Source: Aporrectodea caliginosa (taxonomy: Eukaryota > Annelida > Clitellata > Crassiclitellata > Lumbricidae). From it: a stretch of DNA of 64,000 nucleotides. The stretch spans positions 124,001 to 188,000 of the forward strand of contig JACEVL010000484.1 of the NCBI GenBank assembly GCA_020284085.1, given 5' to 3'. The notes beneath the pieces were generated by a model. It was not told the DNA's origin. It ran no database searches and saw nothing but the letters and a program-made list of their open reading frames with translations. Shown here one piece after another: positions 55,269-64,000 of this stretch. Each line of letters begins with the position of its first letter. Positions within the stretch are counted from its first letter, which is position 1. A program made the translations under genes and the position numbers.

Positions 55269-56038
55269 GCATATATATATGTGTGTGTGCGTGTCTGTGT
55301 GTGTCTGTGTGCGTGCGTGTTCGTGTGTGCGTGCGTGCATGTGTGTGATAAACAATAAAGGACCCTAAGTTGATGGCTTTGGAGTACCAATCAATACACA
55401 GAATTCAACACATGGTGAGGATGACAGCCTCGGTAGTCAAGCTGTCTGGCAGCTTCTGTCGACAGTTGAACATCCCAGTGTCACACTCTTACTTTCGACA
55501 ACTTCTTCACTTCATTGGTACTCCTCACAACACTGAAGGATACAGTTTTTGCTGCCACTGGAACAATACGGGGTAACTGCTTGTGAGACTGCCCTCTCAT
55601 GAAATCCAGTGCGATGAAGAGAGCAGCGAGGAGCAATAAAATATCAGGGCAATGCAAGTGTCGTGGTGGCATTGTGGAAAGACAACAAGCCAGTGTTCAA
55701 CTGTTCATAGCATCAGACCATGTCGGTGTGAGTCCAACTGTGTCCAAGAGAAGTTGCTTCAGTGTTGACAAGAAGCGCATCCAAGACGGTTTTAACACCA
55801 ATTATCCATTTTTATTACGTTATTGTGTTACAATGTAATTTCATGCATGTTCAATATTTCACATGTTGTTAGTAGCCTATTGGCCCAATGTTCGTAAAAC
55901 GAACATATGCAAATTTGCATATGTTATTTGAGAATAGTCAAAAAACATAATACATACGTTCAAACATTGCCATCAAGACCCCAATAATTATCACAGATCA
56001 TAAAAATATTTCTTAATAATGTTTTGGTCCAAAACGGG
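54742..56038 (+). mobile_element. piggyBac-type element, 1297 bp
   Basis: TTAA target at 54738-54741 and 56039-56042; ends CCCGTTTTGGACCAA and its complement at the right. Repeated TGTTCGTTTTACGAACA palindromes at 54759-54775, 55087-55108 and 55884-55905. TTAA duplication and CCC/GGG ends are diagnostic of piggyBac. Interior includes a transposase C-terminal remnant and a TA/TG microsatellite (55205-55345). Confidence 0.92.
55450..55840 (+). pseudogene. piggyBac transposase C-terminal relic
   Basis: Frames broken: CPLMKSSAMKRAARSN-like text, KCRGGIVERQQASVQLFIAS, DHVGVSPTVSKRSCFSVDKK, RIQDGF. The order (basic AxRG, V..W.DNK.V, S..HG..P, R....K) is that of the piggyBac C-terminal third. Catalytic Asp residues are absent. 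Confidence 0.55.
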
Positions 56039-56153
56039 TTAACTAAAACTAAAACTTGCCGAAATAACTAAAACTAATAATAACTAAAACACCTAGCATG
56101 TGAAACTAATAATAACAAACTAAAACTCAAGGCAAAACTAAAACAACACTATG

Positions 56154-56677
56154 GGGTCATTGCATAATTACATAACGCCGAAAATGACCGTTTTTGACCC
56201 ACCCACCCACCCTGTAACGCTTCGTAACATTTCCCTAGACCCACCCACCCACCCACCCCACCCAGCGTTACGTATTTATTGTTAAGTCTCGGTAAAGTTC
56301 TGGCATATGAGTAACTTTACTTTTCTTGAACATGTCGATTGTTGTCTAAAAAATTCAATTTTTCTTTAAATTTTTACAAATAAAACAGATTAAATTTCAA
56401 CTTTTAATTTTAAAATAATGCTCAATAAATGCTTGCTTTATACTATTGCGTGTTTTAGTTAAGTTTTAAATCAATGGCACGAAGTTTGAACTTCGATCAC
56501 ATCGTGTCTAAGGTGTCATTTGATGTTAATTCAAAATTCATTTATAACTAAACTGTTGCTAAAAGCGTTACGTAACGTTCAGCTCCACCCACCCACCCAC
56601 CCACCCACCTAACGTTTCGTAACGTTTTCAAGGACCCCACCCACCCACCCTGGAGCGTTACGTAATTATGCAATGAC
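56154..56677. mobile_element. TIR repeat with ACCC-rich interior, 524 bp
   Basis: GGGTCATTGCATAATTAC (then ATAACG or GTAACGC) inverted at both ends, 24 of 25 matching. ACCC tracts next to each end (56190-56270, 56585-56650). A fragment occurs at 35235-35312. Superfamily unknown. Confidence 0.75.
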
Positions 56678-57430
56678 CCGAAAATGACCGGCATTTCTAC
56701 TAATCAAAAAGACATAATAAATCTCTACAAATTTCTAAATATCAATGCACATCACCATAAATTTAAAAACAATCTTATATAACTATCTACACCATAGTTG
56801 TAAAAAACGTTTTTTTAGTTAGTTTTTTTCCTTTTTTATTTTTCGACACGTTTTTTTCCCGTTTTTTATTTTTTATATAAGTTTATTTATTTATTTACTG
56901 TCTGCTATTATTTGTTAAATTTTATTTTTTTCTGATATCCAGGTTACGTTGTCTCCATCCTTCAAGGATTCATCTAATTTACGTCACTATTTAGTGTCAT
57001 CAGTTGAGAAATAAATAGCACAGTGCAAGAAATAAAATTTATAAAAGTTATATGAATTTCTAAGTTATCCAAAATGCGAAATGTTGTCTTTGTACACAAT
57101 AATCTCCGACTGACCAATAAACTGACTGATATTACTCCATATTAAGTTCTCATATAAGTCAAATTAAAAGTACAATTTTTAATTAGGCCTAAGTACACTC
57201 TATACTTACAAAGTTTAGTTTTTAATCGTTTACGTCAGCATGGACTTATCTGGACTTATGTTTACAATTTAAATTTGAAAAGATTTAAAAAAATTTAATT
57301 TATCAATTTCTTATTAAACCAAACTTATAAAAAAAGAAAATAATTATTGTAGATTAATGTTACTTGGTGTTTACTAGAAAATGATTCAGGCAGCAAGTTA
57401 TTGACAAATTTACACATGAAATTACCCAGA
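56678..57430. other. Intron 1 sequence, nothing recognised
   Basis: Very AT-rich, poly-T runs; no gene or element ends. Confidence 0.45.
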
Positions 57431-57684
57431 TGTAATTGTAATTGTAATTACGACGATTTATATAGCGTTGTTGGTAGCAAGCTACTTCTAGAATGATAGC
57501 GATGTATGTTCTCAAAGTTCATAATATTATATTCACAGTATCTGCATATTATTATTATTATTATTATTATGTGGGCATAAAAGGGATCTCTTGCAATAAT
57601 TCTAATAGCTTCTGCAGAAACACAAGATATTTTAACCTAGTAGAATAGTTCAAGGCCCAGATAATATTACCATAATCAAAATAG
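57431..57684 (-). pseudogene. LINE RT C-terminal relic
   Basis: Minus: NPYFDYGNIIWALNYSTRLK and LVFLQKLLELL, with tail TGTAATTGTAATTG at 57431-57447. The upstream part of the same frame lies beyond the hAT at 58827-58870 (CPLINPYF), showing the hAT split it. Confidence 0.7.
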
Positions 57685-57840
57685 CAGTGAAGTCCTAAGC
57701 CTAAGCCGAGTCCAGTGTTGCTCGAGTCCGAGTCACAAAAGATCGAGTCCAAGTCCGAGTCCTTTAACACCAAAAACACTGAAACATGCAATTTAATGGC
57801 ATAGGAAAATAACAGTACATTTATGCTGAAAGAATTATTA

Positions 57841-57871
<31 letters not shown>

Positions 57872-58826
57872 TATTACTATTAAACTGCCTTTATAACGCA
57901 ACTAAACAACAAGAATCTTGCACAAAAGCGCATTATAGGAAAGTCTAATAATAAGAAATCTTAAACAAAGTCTTAAGGCTATTTTTAAAGAACGATAATG
58001 TAATGTAATGTAATTTTGTCCGCTACAACTTTTGGCTTCGGGACCTTAGCCATATTTTTAATTAAAAGAATAATTGAAGAATTAGGCCTATGCGATGAAA
58101 AACTGATTTCTAAACAATGAGATTAGACTTGAATGTATTTCAATACTGCTTTATTGCTAACACATCTAGCTATATCTAGAATTCTAGATACATGCTACGG
58201 CTCCTGAGGTTCGTGCGCAGAGGGATACAAAATCGACAGATGTGGCACATATTATTGTCTGTATTGTTTAATGTCCGACTGCCATTGGGCTGGCCCAGTT
58301 GCGCAAATGGGGTATTTTACTAGGTCAGAAGAGCTAGAAATGGGTCAACTTTGATGGCCTTGATTTATCAGACGCTAGCCACTACTTGAGGGTATCGGGG
58401 TGAAGAATTCTCAGAGGTTGCAAACTCCAGAAATTCTGCCAAACGGTCCTCTTGGGCTCATCTGATGTACTCATTAACTCCAATATGTATGCACTGTGCA
58501 GGCACCGAAGAATATCGTCTCTTGCTGGGTGGGATATGATCATGCGATGCCCTTTGAACATCAACCTTCCAGTTATGGTGAACTCGTTGATATCTAATCT
58601 GCTGTTTAGTTTAGAATACCTATTTTGGACGCGTAAGTAACCAAGTATAAAAGTCATATTTTATCGCAAGACAAAATTGTGACTCGGAAATCGAGTCAGC
58701 AAAGTCTAATTCGAGTCCAGGCCTTCGATTCAGAGTCCAAGTCGTGACAAGCTGAGTCCGAGTCCACAAAAAATCGATGTCGAGCCGGACTCGAGTCCTA
58801 GGCCGGACTCGAGTACTACATCACTG
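57685..58826 (-). mobile_element. hAT copy 2, 1142 bp
   Basis: CAGTGAAGTCC at the left and GAGTACTACATCACTG at the right; perfect 8 bp duplication caaaatag (57677-57684 and 58827-58834). GAGTCC/GGACTC subterminal repeats at both ends. Inverted relative to copy 1 at 51845-53841. Interior minus reading (SDEPKRTVWQNFWSLQPLRI) is decayed and not assigned. Confidence 0.93.
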
Positions 58827-59204
58827 CAAAATAGGGATTGATTAGTGGGCAAACATTTAATATCGGGGACCTACAGTTTCTGATGATATACAATATCGCT
58901 GGGCATGTGGCTATAGCCTGGAGCCAACTAGCCTGGTGCGCCATGATTGGGCGGTTTAAATGGGACATGGAGTATAGTTTCGGATGAGTGGTCAGCAAAG
59001 GGATATCCCGAACAATTGCTGAAATTAGTAATGCGGCGTAAGGTTGCTTGCCATGTTTTCTAATTTTTTTAATAATATAATATTTATTCTTTAATGATGC
59101 GCCTGACAAACACAGTGCGCTGTATACGTACACGTTATGACAATTAAATAATTCACAAGATCACAAATTACAGAAAACATAAATCAACAAAGTTGCAGCC
59201 ATGT

Positions 59205-59340
59205 AAGGCGCAAGGTCATTGTACTTTTGCTGGTACCTAGGGAATGAAGGCATGAGCTAAACCCAGGGGCCTTACGGCAATCGAACCGGGTCCGTGAAAA
59301 CTTCAGGCAAGAGTGTTATCCATTATACTATCCCCCTCCC
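59205..59340 (-). mobile_element. tRNA-derived SINE head
   Basis: Minus strand has box A-like TAGTATAATGGATA and box B GGTTCGATTGCC at tRNA spacing, with a tRNA-Asp/Glu-like string (GCCTG...CACGG). Acceptor stem does not close, so it is not a functional tRNA gene. Followed by a non-tRNA body. Confidence 0.6.
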
Positions 59341-59636
59341 GACACTAACCCTAAAGTGACCCTAACTTGCCATGTTTTCTTATGACAACAATAACCCTAA
59401 CAGACCCTCACGACGCCCAAACTGACCATAACCGACCTTCACGATGCTTAAACTTTCCCTAATGGCGACGACATAATATGTCATATCAAACACTCTCCTC
59501 TGGGTCTATATAGCCCGTGTCTATACCGCAGAACCCACGGCATAATGATAGAAACTGTGTCCCCTATAGTAAATGTTCGCCGATTAGTGTATAATATAAA
59601 TTCATACAAATATGAACCGGGATAAGGTAAGATATT

Positions 59637-60047
59637 CTGGCATTCTATTAGTTCAAGGGACCGCAACTTACCGAATGTTTATGGCGGCCTCCGACGGCTA
59701 GCACGGACAATATAAACATAGAGGGCAGTGTTTCTTATGACGTCGTGAGGGTCGGTTAGGGTCAGGGTAAGGGTTAGTGTCATTATTAAAAAGCATATTT
59801 TTCGTCGTGAGGGTCGGTTAGGGTCAGGGTTAGGGTTAGTGTCGTCATTAGAAAGCGTATTTCTAAGATTTATGTCGATTTTTACAATGGAAAAGAAAGG
59901 TTTAGAATCTCCAGGTAAGTGATACTCCATGTGCTATTTAAGTCAACCAATCAGAGCGAAGTAGAACGGTTAGACCAAAGATACTGTATATTACTGGAAA
60001 GTTGTGTTAGGTTGCGGTCCCTTGAACTAATAGAATGCCGATATTAT
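59637..60047. mobile_element. MITE with 32 bp inverted ends and GGGTTA-rich core
   Basis: GGCATTCTATTAGTTCAAGG (GACCGCAAC) inverted at 59638-59668 and 60014-60044. Core has two ~62 bp tandem units (from GTCGTGAGGGTCGGTTAGGG, ~59742 and ~59804). GATATT occurs outside both ends. Confidence 0.75.
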
Positions 60048-60299
60048 CGCTAGTATACCATCTGGAAAATTTTGCCAGCAATAATATTAATATGTTCAGT
60101 CCAAGTCAGCCATTCGTCAATACATACTCCAAGAAATTTAGTGGATCAGATGCTGCACAGGTAACGTTGTACATCTGGGGCATCCCATGCCAGATATTTA
60201 CCTGTCATAGAACCCTCCACTTTCTACACTAAAGTTACGCCCCTTTTGCTAACAAGGCCAGTTAAATGTCATAATATTATAAGTACTCTAATTTCTCTC

Positions 60300-60655
60300 G
60301 CAGTCAGGGTGGACATAATAATATTATGGATAAATCTTCTGCGGCGGAAAATTCCGCCGCAGAAGTAACATTTTCGACACAATTCTGCGGCGGAAGCGCG
60401 CGCATGCGCATTGTTCAAAATGCGGTACTTCCTATAAATTGGCGTCGTGAGGGTCGGTTAGGGTCAGGTTTGGCCTCGTGAGTGTCGGTTAGGGTCAGGT
60501 TAAGCGCTGTGACGGTCGGTAAGGGTCAGTGTTAGGGTTAGAGTTGTTTTTAGATAAAATGTCAAAAAAAATTCCGCCGCCGAAGTAAATTTTCGCGGGT
60601 TGCGTGGCGGCATTTTTCCGCCGCAGAAGCACCACGCTAATATTATATATGTATG
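60300..60655. mobile_element. MITE-like repeat with CCGCCGCAGAAG palindromes
   Basis: A 14 bp-arm hairpin (CTTCTGCGGCGGAA and complement, 60336-60365), CCGCCGCAGA again inverted at ~60625-60640, TAATATTA near both ends, and GGGTCGGTTAGGGTCAGG repeats between (60450-60545). Confidence 0.6.
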
Positions 60656-60801
60656 TTCTATAAGTAAATGTAAGACGACGGCAATCCGCCGTTTCTCCAT
60701 AATTACTCTGTTCTGGTCGCCAAAGACCTCGTTAAAAGCTCAACACTACTACGAAAAGCTCTAGAGTGACTAGTAGAGTCTAGAAGCAATACCAATAATA
60801 C

Positions 60802-61041
60802 CTTTGCGAGGACTGTTTCTGTGGGTCGTAGCGGCGTGAAGCGCGAGTTGACTGCTTCGTAGGCGATATAAGCAGTTACGGAGGTCACAGCGAAGGTCGC
60901 AATCGTTTTGACATTTTTTAAAACTACGCATCGTTGACTAGATCTGGCCGATGTCGTTAAAACTCGAGTAATGAATGAAGTGACTCTCAATCGCTGCGTT
61001 ACATTCATTCTTACAATCCGTGCACCCATCACTGACGCCAT
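60802..61041 (-). CDS. MICU-like exon 1: start codon and mitochondrial targeting peptide
   Basis: 240 nt, 80 codons, ATG at 61041-61039 in the context AAATATGG with an in-frame TAA nine bases upstream, which fixes the start. Donor AAAG then GTATTA, phase 0. The first ~45 residues are Arg-rich with almost no acidic residues (MASVMGARIVRMNVTQRLRV, then TSFITRVLTTSARSSQR), a mitochondrial presequence; residues ~48-62 (TIATFAVTSVTAYIAY) form a short hydrophobic segment. MICU proteins start with such a presequence and a poorly conserved N-terminus, so identity rests on phase, orientation, targeting signal and position ahead of exon 2, not on sequence match. It could instead belong to another mitochondrial gene. 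Confidence 0.75.
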
Positions 61042-61300
61042 ATTTGTTTATATCAAATACCACGGACTGGCTCATTGCCTTCTAGATACTGACTAGAAGG
61101 CAAGTATCTAGAAGGCAATGACTGGCTGCGCACTGTGCGCATCGCCGCAGCCGTTCTGTTTCCCAGATGACATCATTGACATTGATCACAAGTATTGAAC
61201 ATGGCGCCAACCAACGACCTGTTGTATAATGATGCTCACTCCAGACGCAGCAACGCAGCAATCTAATCTTAAAACGTATGTAGCGCCGCTGTCATAATGC
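61042..61300 (-). promoter_or_regulatory. Presumed 5' UTR/promoter region of the MICU-like gene
   Basis: GC-richer than the introns, with CpG-containing strings (GCGCACTGTGCGCATCGCCG at ~61128). No TATA box at a convincing distance. Contains the inverted repeat at 61073-61120. Transcription start is not visible. Confidence 0.4.
61073..61120. repeat. 18 bp inverted repeat near the ATG
   Basis: CATTGCCTTCTAGATACT at 61073-61090 and its exact complement at 61103-61120, 12-base loop (GACTAGAAGGCA) that repeats part of the arm. Begins 32 bases upstream of the start codon, so it could form a hairpin in the 5' UTR. Confidence 0.9.
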
Positions 61301-61622
61301 TCACGACATCAGTCAATGGTCGCTTTTAATCCAAATGGTTGTGCATGCCAAATTTCATAATGAGAGCGGTCAGTAGGCCTACTCAGTAGCAAGCAAGCAA
61401 GAGTGGTTGCCCACCCAAATAGCCATGAAACATTCACAGCCCTGGGCACCCAGTGGCGGCACGTGGGGGTTCAAGGGGTGCGGTAGCACCGGGCGGCCAC
61501 TTGAGTGGAGCGGCACTTGGCTATCTGGAATATTTTTCGGCGAGTCAGTTACTGATTATTGAGGTATAAGTTCTTACACGACCTCTCTCCTGAGCTGTTC
61601 GAACGATCTGGCCCCGAGCTTT
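61301..61622. other. Upstream region with possible hAT end
   Basis: CAGTGGCGGCACGTGGGGGT at 61451 resembles a hAT left end with GGGTGCGGTAGCACC behind it; no right end found. Confidence 0.4.
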
Positions 61623-61833
61623 GTTGTATTACTGCTTAACGACACTTTTTCATATCGAAGATGATTAGTGTCGGAGGCAGAAAGCAACCTCGTACTCCAC
61701 GTTTATATTGCGACCGAGCCACCCGCAGTAAAGATCCGAGAAATTAATCTTTGATAAACCGACCGACCGGGAAGCGAACCCGGGGCGCCGGCGCGGAGCG
61801 GGCACCAACCCACTCGGCCACTCAGGATCTCTA
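61623..61833 (-). mobile_element. tRNA-derived SINE, 211 bp, with 13 bp target duplication
   Basis: Direct repeats ggccccgagcttt at 61610-61622 and 61834-61846. Minus strand: box A GTGGCCGAGTGGGT and box B GGTTCGCTTCC about 45 bases apart in a tRNA-like head, then a body ending AAAAGTGTCGTTAAGCAG and TAATACAACAAAG. Head resembles a class II (Ser/Leu-like) tRNA. Confidence 0.88.
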
Positions 61834-61846
61834 GGCCCCGAGCTTT

Positions 61847-62288
61847 TCCGACTGAGGGGTTTTAGTAGGCTATAGTCAAACTCTGCATGTCCCTCTTAGC
61901 TCCTCCCTCTCGACGTTGATTGGTTGTTGGCCCCCTTCGGTTAGTCGATCACCATCGGTCTTGACTCCAGCTAATCCAGGACCTGTATCGTTCAAGGCTT
62001 AACTTATGCAGCGCTATTACAATCTCTTAAATTCTACATTACTCTTACATTTACTCTTGTAGGAAGCTTCTCGGTTTCTACAGATAGTCTTAGAAATGCC
62101 TTTAGAATTTGCGAAGAGTAACAAGGGCGGCACACTCCTTGTGGTTGACGGTTTTACGTTTCGGAAAGAAAGAACAATTAAAGCGAAGACAATATGGAAA
62201 TGCACGGTGTAGGCTATGATATGCAAAAGTGTCGAGATCGCTGTCATACAGAAGATGAGAACATAGTTCAGATATCCGCCCACACTCA
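61847..62288 (-). other. Upstream flank with an unassigned 90-codon ORF
   Basis: Minus-strand frame 62289-62017 starts at an ATG made across the LTR junction and contains one likely membrane segment (YVLIFCMTAISTLLHIIAYT) and a basic C-terminus. No family recognised; may be chance or an exon cut by the copia insertion. Confidence 0.3.
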
Positions 62289-62568
62289 TGTTCCAGACGT
62301 AGCTAAAATTGAATCCAGGAAAACCAATTAAGGCAGAGGATTAAAGAACGTGCAGTAACTTAATTGCTACACAAGAACCAAGTGTTGAAGTTCACTTTAG
62401 TTCTTTAGGATTATTTAGATATAGAACTGATCAGAGTTTAAACATTTTAATTAGCACAACGAGCAAGGAAGAACGTAAACCGGAAGTAGAGTACATAGAG
62501 TACTAAAGAGTCCTCTTAGCACACCACCTATTGTCCAGAATGTGTATAACACAGGCTTAATTCCAACA
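62289..62568 (-). repeat. Ty1/copia 3' LTR, 280 bp
   Basis: On the minus strand begins TGTTGGAATTAAGCC and ends CGTCTGGAACA, so TGTT...AACA ends. A purine tract (AAAGTGGGGG) precedes it at 62569-62578, the expected polypurine primer, directly after the pol stop region. Next bases are tgagt (target duplication candidate). Confidence 0.82.
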
Positions 62569-62605
62569 CCCCCACTTTACACACATTCTAAAACAGATCA
62601 GAGTC

Positions 62606-64000
62606 TTATTTCAGAAACCCCATGCCTAAGATGCATTTTGCATGTACATCTTTAAACAGTCCCTTTGTCAGACAGTCAGCAACCATGTCTGTTGTAGCTA
62701 TCTGTTCAACACATATATCTCCAACAGTGATTCTATCTCTAATAAAATGATGTTGGATAGCAATGTGCTTGGTCTTGGCTCGATATCCAGGATTTCTTGC
62801 GAGATCAATTGCACCTTTGTTGTCACAGAAGATCTTCACAACACTAGAGGCTTGAGGAACTAGTTCTTGATGAAGTCCCTTCAACCATACAGCTTCTGCA
62901 GCAGCCATGCTCAGAGCCATATATTCTGCTTCAGTGGTTGACTTTGCAACAGTTGGCTGTTTCTTAGAGTTCCAACTAATTGCCGCACCACTCAACACAA
63001 AAATGTATCCTGTAGTTGATTTTAGATCCCTTTTGTCTCCACCCCAATCAGAATCACTGAATCCAGCTACATCTTCATCATTTTTCCTGTATATCAACTT
63101 TAAGCTTGCAGTTTGTCTTAGATATCTAAAGATTCTTTTAACTGCAACCCAATGGGCTTGGCCATAGTTGTTGTTGAATCTACTCATGACCCCCACTGCA
63201 AACGTAATGTCTGGTCTTGTAGCTTGTGCTGCAAACATTAAGCTCCCAACCGCTTCTTGAAAAGGAACCTTCAGCATATCTTCCTTTTCAGCTTGACTGT
63301 TTGGAAGAAGTTCTTCCCCGAACAAGTCTTGGTTTGGATCAAGTGGAGTTGATACACCATTACACTCATTCATATTGAAACGAATCAGCATTTCTTCAAT
63401 ATATTTCTCTTGATCAAGTGAAATTGTTCCCTTTTCACGATCTCTCTGAATATGTATGCCTACACAATAATGCGCTTCTCCCAAATCTTTCATCTTAAGA
63501 CGTTTCATCAGATCCACTTTCAGTTTCTGTTTCTCTTTCTTATCGTTCGAGAAAATCAAGAGATCATCCACATACACAGCAATGATTAAGATCTTTCCAT
63601 TTTCATTCTTGTAATAAATACATGTGTCGAAATTTGACTGCAGAAATCCAAGATCTTTCAGCAACTTGTCTAGTTTCTTGTTCCAAGCTCGGCTGGCTTG
63701 TTTCAGGCCATAAATTGACTTATTCAACCGACAAGTTCGATTATTTAGCCGATAACCACTTGGTAACTCCATGTAAACTTCTTCTTCTAATTCAGGATTC
63801 AAGAATGCCGTTGTGACATCCATTTGATCGATGTCCAAGTCATACTTTGCTGCAAGTGCCATTAGAAAACGGATGGATGTGTAACGTACAACAGGTGCGT
63901 AGGTTTCCTCATAATCAATGCCTGGCTTTTGTGAACAGCCTTTAGCCACCAAACGAGCTTTGTAACGTTCAACTGTACCATCTACTTTCAGTTTCGTTTT
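62606..64000 (-). CDS. Ty1/copia pol: reverse transcriptase and RNase H (partial)
   Basis: Open minus frame from the right edge to a stop at 62606, 465 codons without a lesion; the upstream gag, protease and integrase are off the window. RT: GIDYEETYAPVVRYTSIRFL, DVTTAFLNPELEEEVYM, YGLKQASRAWNKKL, VYVDDLLIF (catalytic Asp pair), then a connection with ATRPDITFAVGVMSRF, and RNase H with DSDWGGDKRDLKSTTGYIF, AKSTTEAEYMAL, FCDNKGAIDLA, KHIAIQHHFIRD, DCLTKGL. Copies its RNA inside capsid-like particles. With the LTR and purine tract intact, the element looks young. It sits upstream of, and in the same orientation as, the MICU-like gene. Confidence 0.95.
   Translation of the reverse strand, partial: KTKLKVDGTVERYKARLVAKGCSQKPGIDYEETYAPVVRYTSIRFLMALAAKYDLDIDQMDVTTAFLNPELEEEVYMELPSGYRLNNRTCRLNKSIYGLKQASRAWNKKLDKLLKDLGFLQSNFDTCIYYKNENGKILIIAVYVDDLLIFSNDKKEKQKLKVDLMKRLKMKDLGEAHYCVGIHIQRDREKGTISLDQEKYIEEMLIRFNMNECNGVSTPLDPNQDLFGEELLPNSQAEKEDMLKVPFQEAVGSLMFAAQATRPDITFAVGVMSRFNNNYGQAHWVAVKRIFRYLRQTASLKLIYRKNDEDVAGFSDSDWGGDKRDLKSTTGYIFVLSGAAISWNSKKQPTVAKSTTEAEYMALSMAAAEAVWLKGLHQELVPQASSVVKIFCDNKGAIDLARNPGYRAKTKHIAIQHHFIRDRITVGDICVEQIATTDMVADCLTKGLFKDVHAKCILGMGFLK

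Larger units (their letters stand above)
53936..56153 (+). mobile_element. hAT element with AACTAAA subterminal repeats
   Basis: Ends TATAGTGTTGT (left) and ACAACACTATG (right) are inverted; many ACTAAAACT repeats lie near both ends (53960-54130, 54670-54720, 56040-56145). Between them is a hAT transposase C-terminus. Target duplication not recognisable. A piggyBac element (54742-56038) is inserted in its right subterminal repeats. Confidence 0.7.

Noticed and set aside
59260..59335. Functional tRNA gene on the minus strand
   Set aside because: Boxes A and B are present but acceptor and anticodon stems do not pair properly; better explained as a SINE head.
61735..61830. Functional tRNA-Ser gene
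   Set aside because: It is the head of a SINE with a body, tail and 13 bp target duplication.

Overview
This is metazoan nuclear DNA, not a bacterial replicon. Almost the whole window is one host gene on the minus strand whose introns are packed with transposable elements. The mix (many CR1/L2-like and RTE LINEs, many hAT elements, P, piggyBac, Ty1/copia, Ty3/gypsy, tRNA-derived SINEs, long TA/GACA/TAA microsatellites) suits an invertebrate, probably marine; I cannot fix the phylum.

Host gene. Seven minus-strand exons of a mitochondrial calcium-uptake (MICU2/MICU3-like) gene are readable: 60802-61041 (start codon, targeting peptide), 48811-48949, 44034-44144, 38751-38798, 34251-34333, 33782-33835 and 828-928. 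All introns are GT-AG, every exon-exon phase agrees, and the 776 nt spliced frame is open (258 codons plus 2 nt). Introns 1 to 6 are about 11.9, 4.7, 5.2, 4.4, 0.4 and 32.9 kb. The second EF hand and C-terminus must lie left of base 828.

Layout by coordinate. 1-690: LINE 3' end. 929-33781 (intron 6): hAT elements with target duplications at 1106-1456, 5333-6953 (ZMYM1-like transposase), 7554-8415, 12557-13726 (GTF2IRD2/ZBED-like), 19893-20362 and 25361-31233; a P-type element with a THAP-like ORF at 15792-16247; an RTE/BovB-like LINE at 20390-22680; a decayed Ty3/gypsy piece at 22690-24000; and a three-level nest at 24450-31440, in which an L2-like LINE was split by a hAT that then received an intact 1090-codon LINE ORF (27334-30606). 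34334-48810: more hATs (34663-35070, 35407-38510, 40451-40814), four LINE families and a palindrome-ended MITE (42588-43499). 48950-60801 (intron 1): a recurrent invertebrate repeat ORF, transposase-like remains, two inverted hAT copies (51845-53841 and 57685-58826), TAA-flanked LINE fragments with a restriction-like endonuclease end, and a piggyBac inside another hAT. Upstream of the gene (61042-64000): an 18 bp inverted repeat close to the ATG, a SINE with a 13 bp target duplication, and a Ty1/copia element (3' LTR 62289-62568, open pol frame running off the right edge).

Method limit: all calls were made by eye from translation, motifs, terminal repeats and target duplications. No database search was run, and clade names for degraded elements are approximate.
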